From a bacterium (GTDB lineage Bacteria; Desulfobacterota; GWC2-55-46): a DNA stretch of 5,301 bases. The translations under genes were made by a program, and so were the position numbers. The notes beneath the pieces are model-generated. The model worked only from the letters and a program-made list of their open reading frames with translations. It searched no databases and was not told where the DNA came from. The stretch is taken from NCBI GenBank assembly GCA_027310325.1, contig DAIDBB010000568.1, positions 1-5,301 on the forward strand, in the 5' to 3' direction. Positions 4,992 to 5,301 of this stretch are shown here, piece after piece (the first letter of the stretch is position 1; every line of letters begins with the position of its first letter).

Positions 4992-5301
4992 ATCAGATTT
5001 AAAAGATTTAAAAAGCTGGTTAGGAGGGTTAATCGGATGTCCTAAAAAGCTCTCACAATGGATCTTTCTTCTATCGAGCTCGCTATCCTTATGTTCTTTT
5101 AAAGGCCTTTTTGCATAGCCTATCGGAAGCATGCACTGCACGCGGTATTCATCCGGAACCTTCAACAGGCTTTTAACATAGGGCTCGGCGCTTCCCTGTG
5201 GCACCCCGGCATCGGCCACCTGGACGAAACATCCAGAAAGCCCCTGGTTTACCGCCTCGAGCAGTATATGCTCAGCGCAGATAGACGAGTCCTCCCTGAA
5301 C
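4986..5301 (-). CDS. Nitroreductase-family flavoprotein, C-terminal part (5' end outside window)
   Basis: The last 104 codons of a gene entering from the right edge. Nitroreductase-family enzymes are FMN-binding, usually dimeric oxidoreductases that use NAD(P)H to reduce nitro, quinone or related substrates. The visible part matches the family's C-terminal third: DSSICAEHILLEAVNQGLSG (the AxENILLAAxxxGLG helix), then VKSLLKVPDEYRVQCMLPIGYAKRP (the LxxPxxxxxxxxxxxGxPxxxP segment) and the closing KIHCESF. The N-terminal FMN-contact residues lie outside the window, so the substrate cannot be inferred. The protein carries 19 further residues after IHCESF (LGHPINPPNQLFKSFKSDH), encoded by AT-rich DNA with a 9-base tandem repeat, where most relatives would stop (see findings). 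No intrinsic terminator is visible after it. A GTG at 5219 is internal to the frame and not a start. Confidence 0.85.
   Translation of the reverse strand, partial: FREDSSICAEHILLEAVNQGLSGCFVQVADAGVPQGSAEPYVKSLLKVPDEYRVQCMLPIGYAKRPLKEHKDSELDRRKIHCESFLGHPINPPNQLFKSFKSDH
4996..5013. repeat. Tandem 9-base repeat in the nitroreductase tail
   Basis: GATTTAAAA is repeated exactly head to tail (4996-5004 and 5005-5013). On the minus strand it encodes the FKSFKS of the odd C-terminal tail. It looks like AT-rich intergenic-type DNA rather than conserved coding sequence. Confidence 0.6.

Noticed and set aside
4611..5045. 144-codon plus-strand open frame across the membrane-protein gene start and its upstream region
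   Set aside because: It runs antisense to a well-supported gene and through its promoter, and its translated sequence has no family resemblance.
1..5301. Mobile element, CRISPR array, tRNA/rRNA or defence-system content
   Set aside because: No transposase or integrase motifs, no regularly spaced repeats, no tRNA cloverleaf seen, and all recognisable genes are housekeeping or common accessory types.

Overview
The window shows ordinary chromosomal DNA of a diderm (Gram-negative-type) bacterium. It encodes an MreB start, an inner-membrane periplasmic-facing PpiD/SurA-type foldase and a bacterial-type prolyl-tRNA synthetase. Coding DNA is moderately GC-rich and uses AGG/AGA arginine and ATA isoleucine codons freely, while several intergenic stretches are very AT-rich. 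That style, and a ProRS with paired CxxC motifs, would fit a deltaproteobacterial (Desulfobacterota-like) or Nitrospirota-like genome. This placement is an inference, not a firm assignment.

Layout from left to right: the first 24 codons of mreB on the minus strand (1-73); a divergent AT-rich promoter region (74-311); ppiD-like foldase on the plus strand (312-2228); a 195-base gap holding three successive inverted repeats (2229-2423); proS on the plus strand (2424-4133); a strong intrinsic terminator facing the minus strand (4148-4174); a four-helix membrane protein of unknown function on the minus strand (4223-4840) with its own promoter-like sequence and a perfect Shine-Dalgarno; and the C-terminal part of a nitroreductase-family flavoprotein on the minus strand (4986-5301, 5' end outside the window). 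proS and the membrane-protein gene converge on the terminator.

mreB and ppiD start from back-to-back promoter-like sequences, so cell-wall elongation and envelope-protein folding genes share one control region. proS is a housekeeping translation gene and may be read through from ppiD, since no convincing promoter is visible in the gap. The membrane protein and the nitroreductase are same-strand neighbours about 145 bases apart with no obvious functional link.

I see no phage, IS element, CRISPR array, tRNA or rRNA, and no clear new multi-gene system. The items most worth a second look are the hairpin cluster between ppiD and proS, a 19-base AT-rich repeat with a 12-base palindrome found in two control regions, and two possible reading-frame oddities at the 3' ends of the two right-hand genes.
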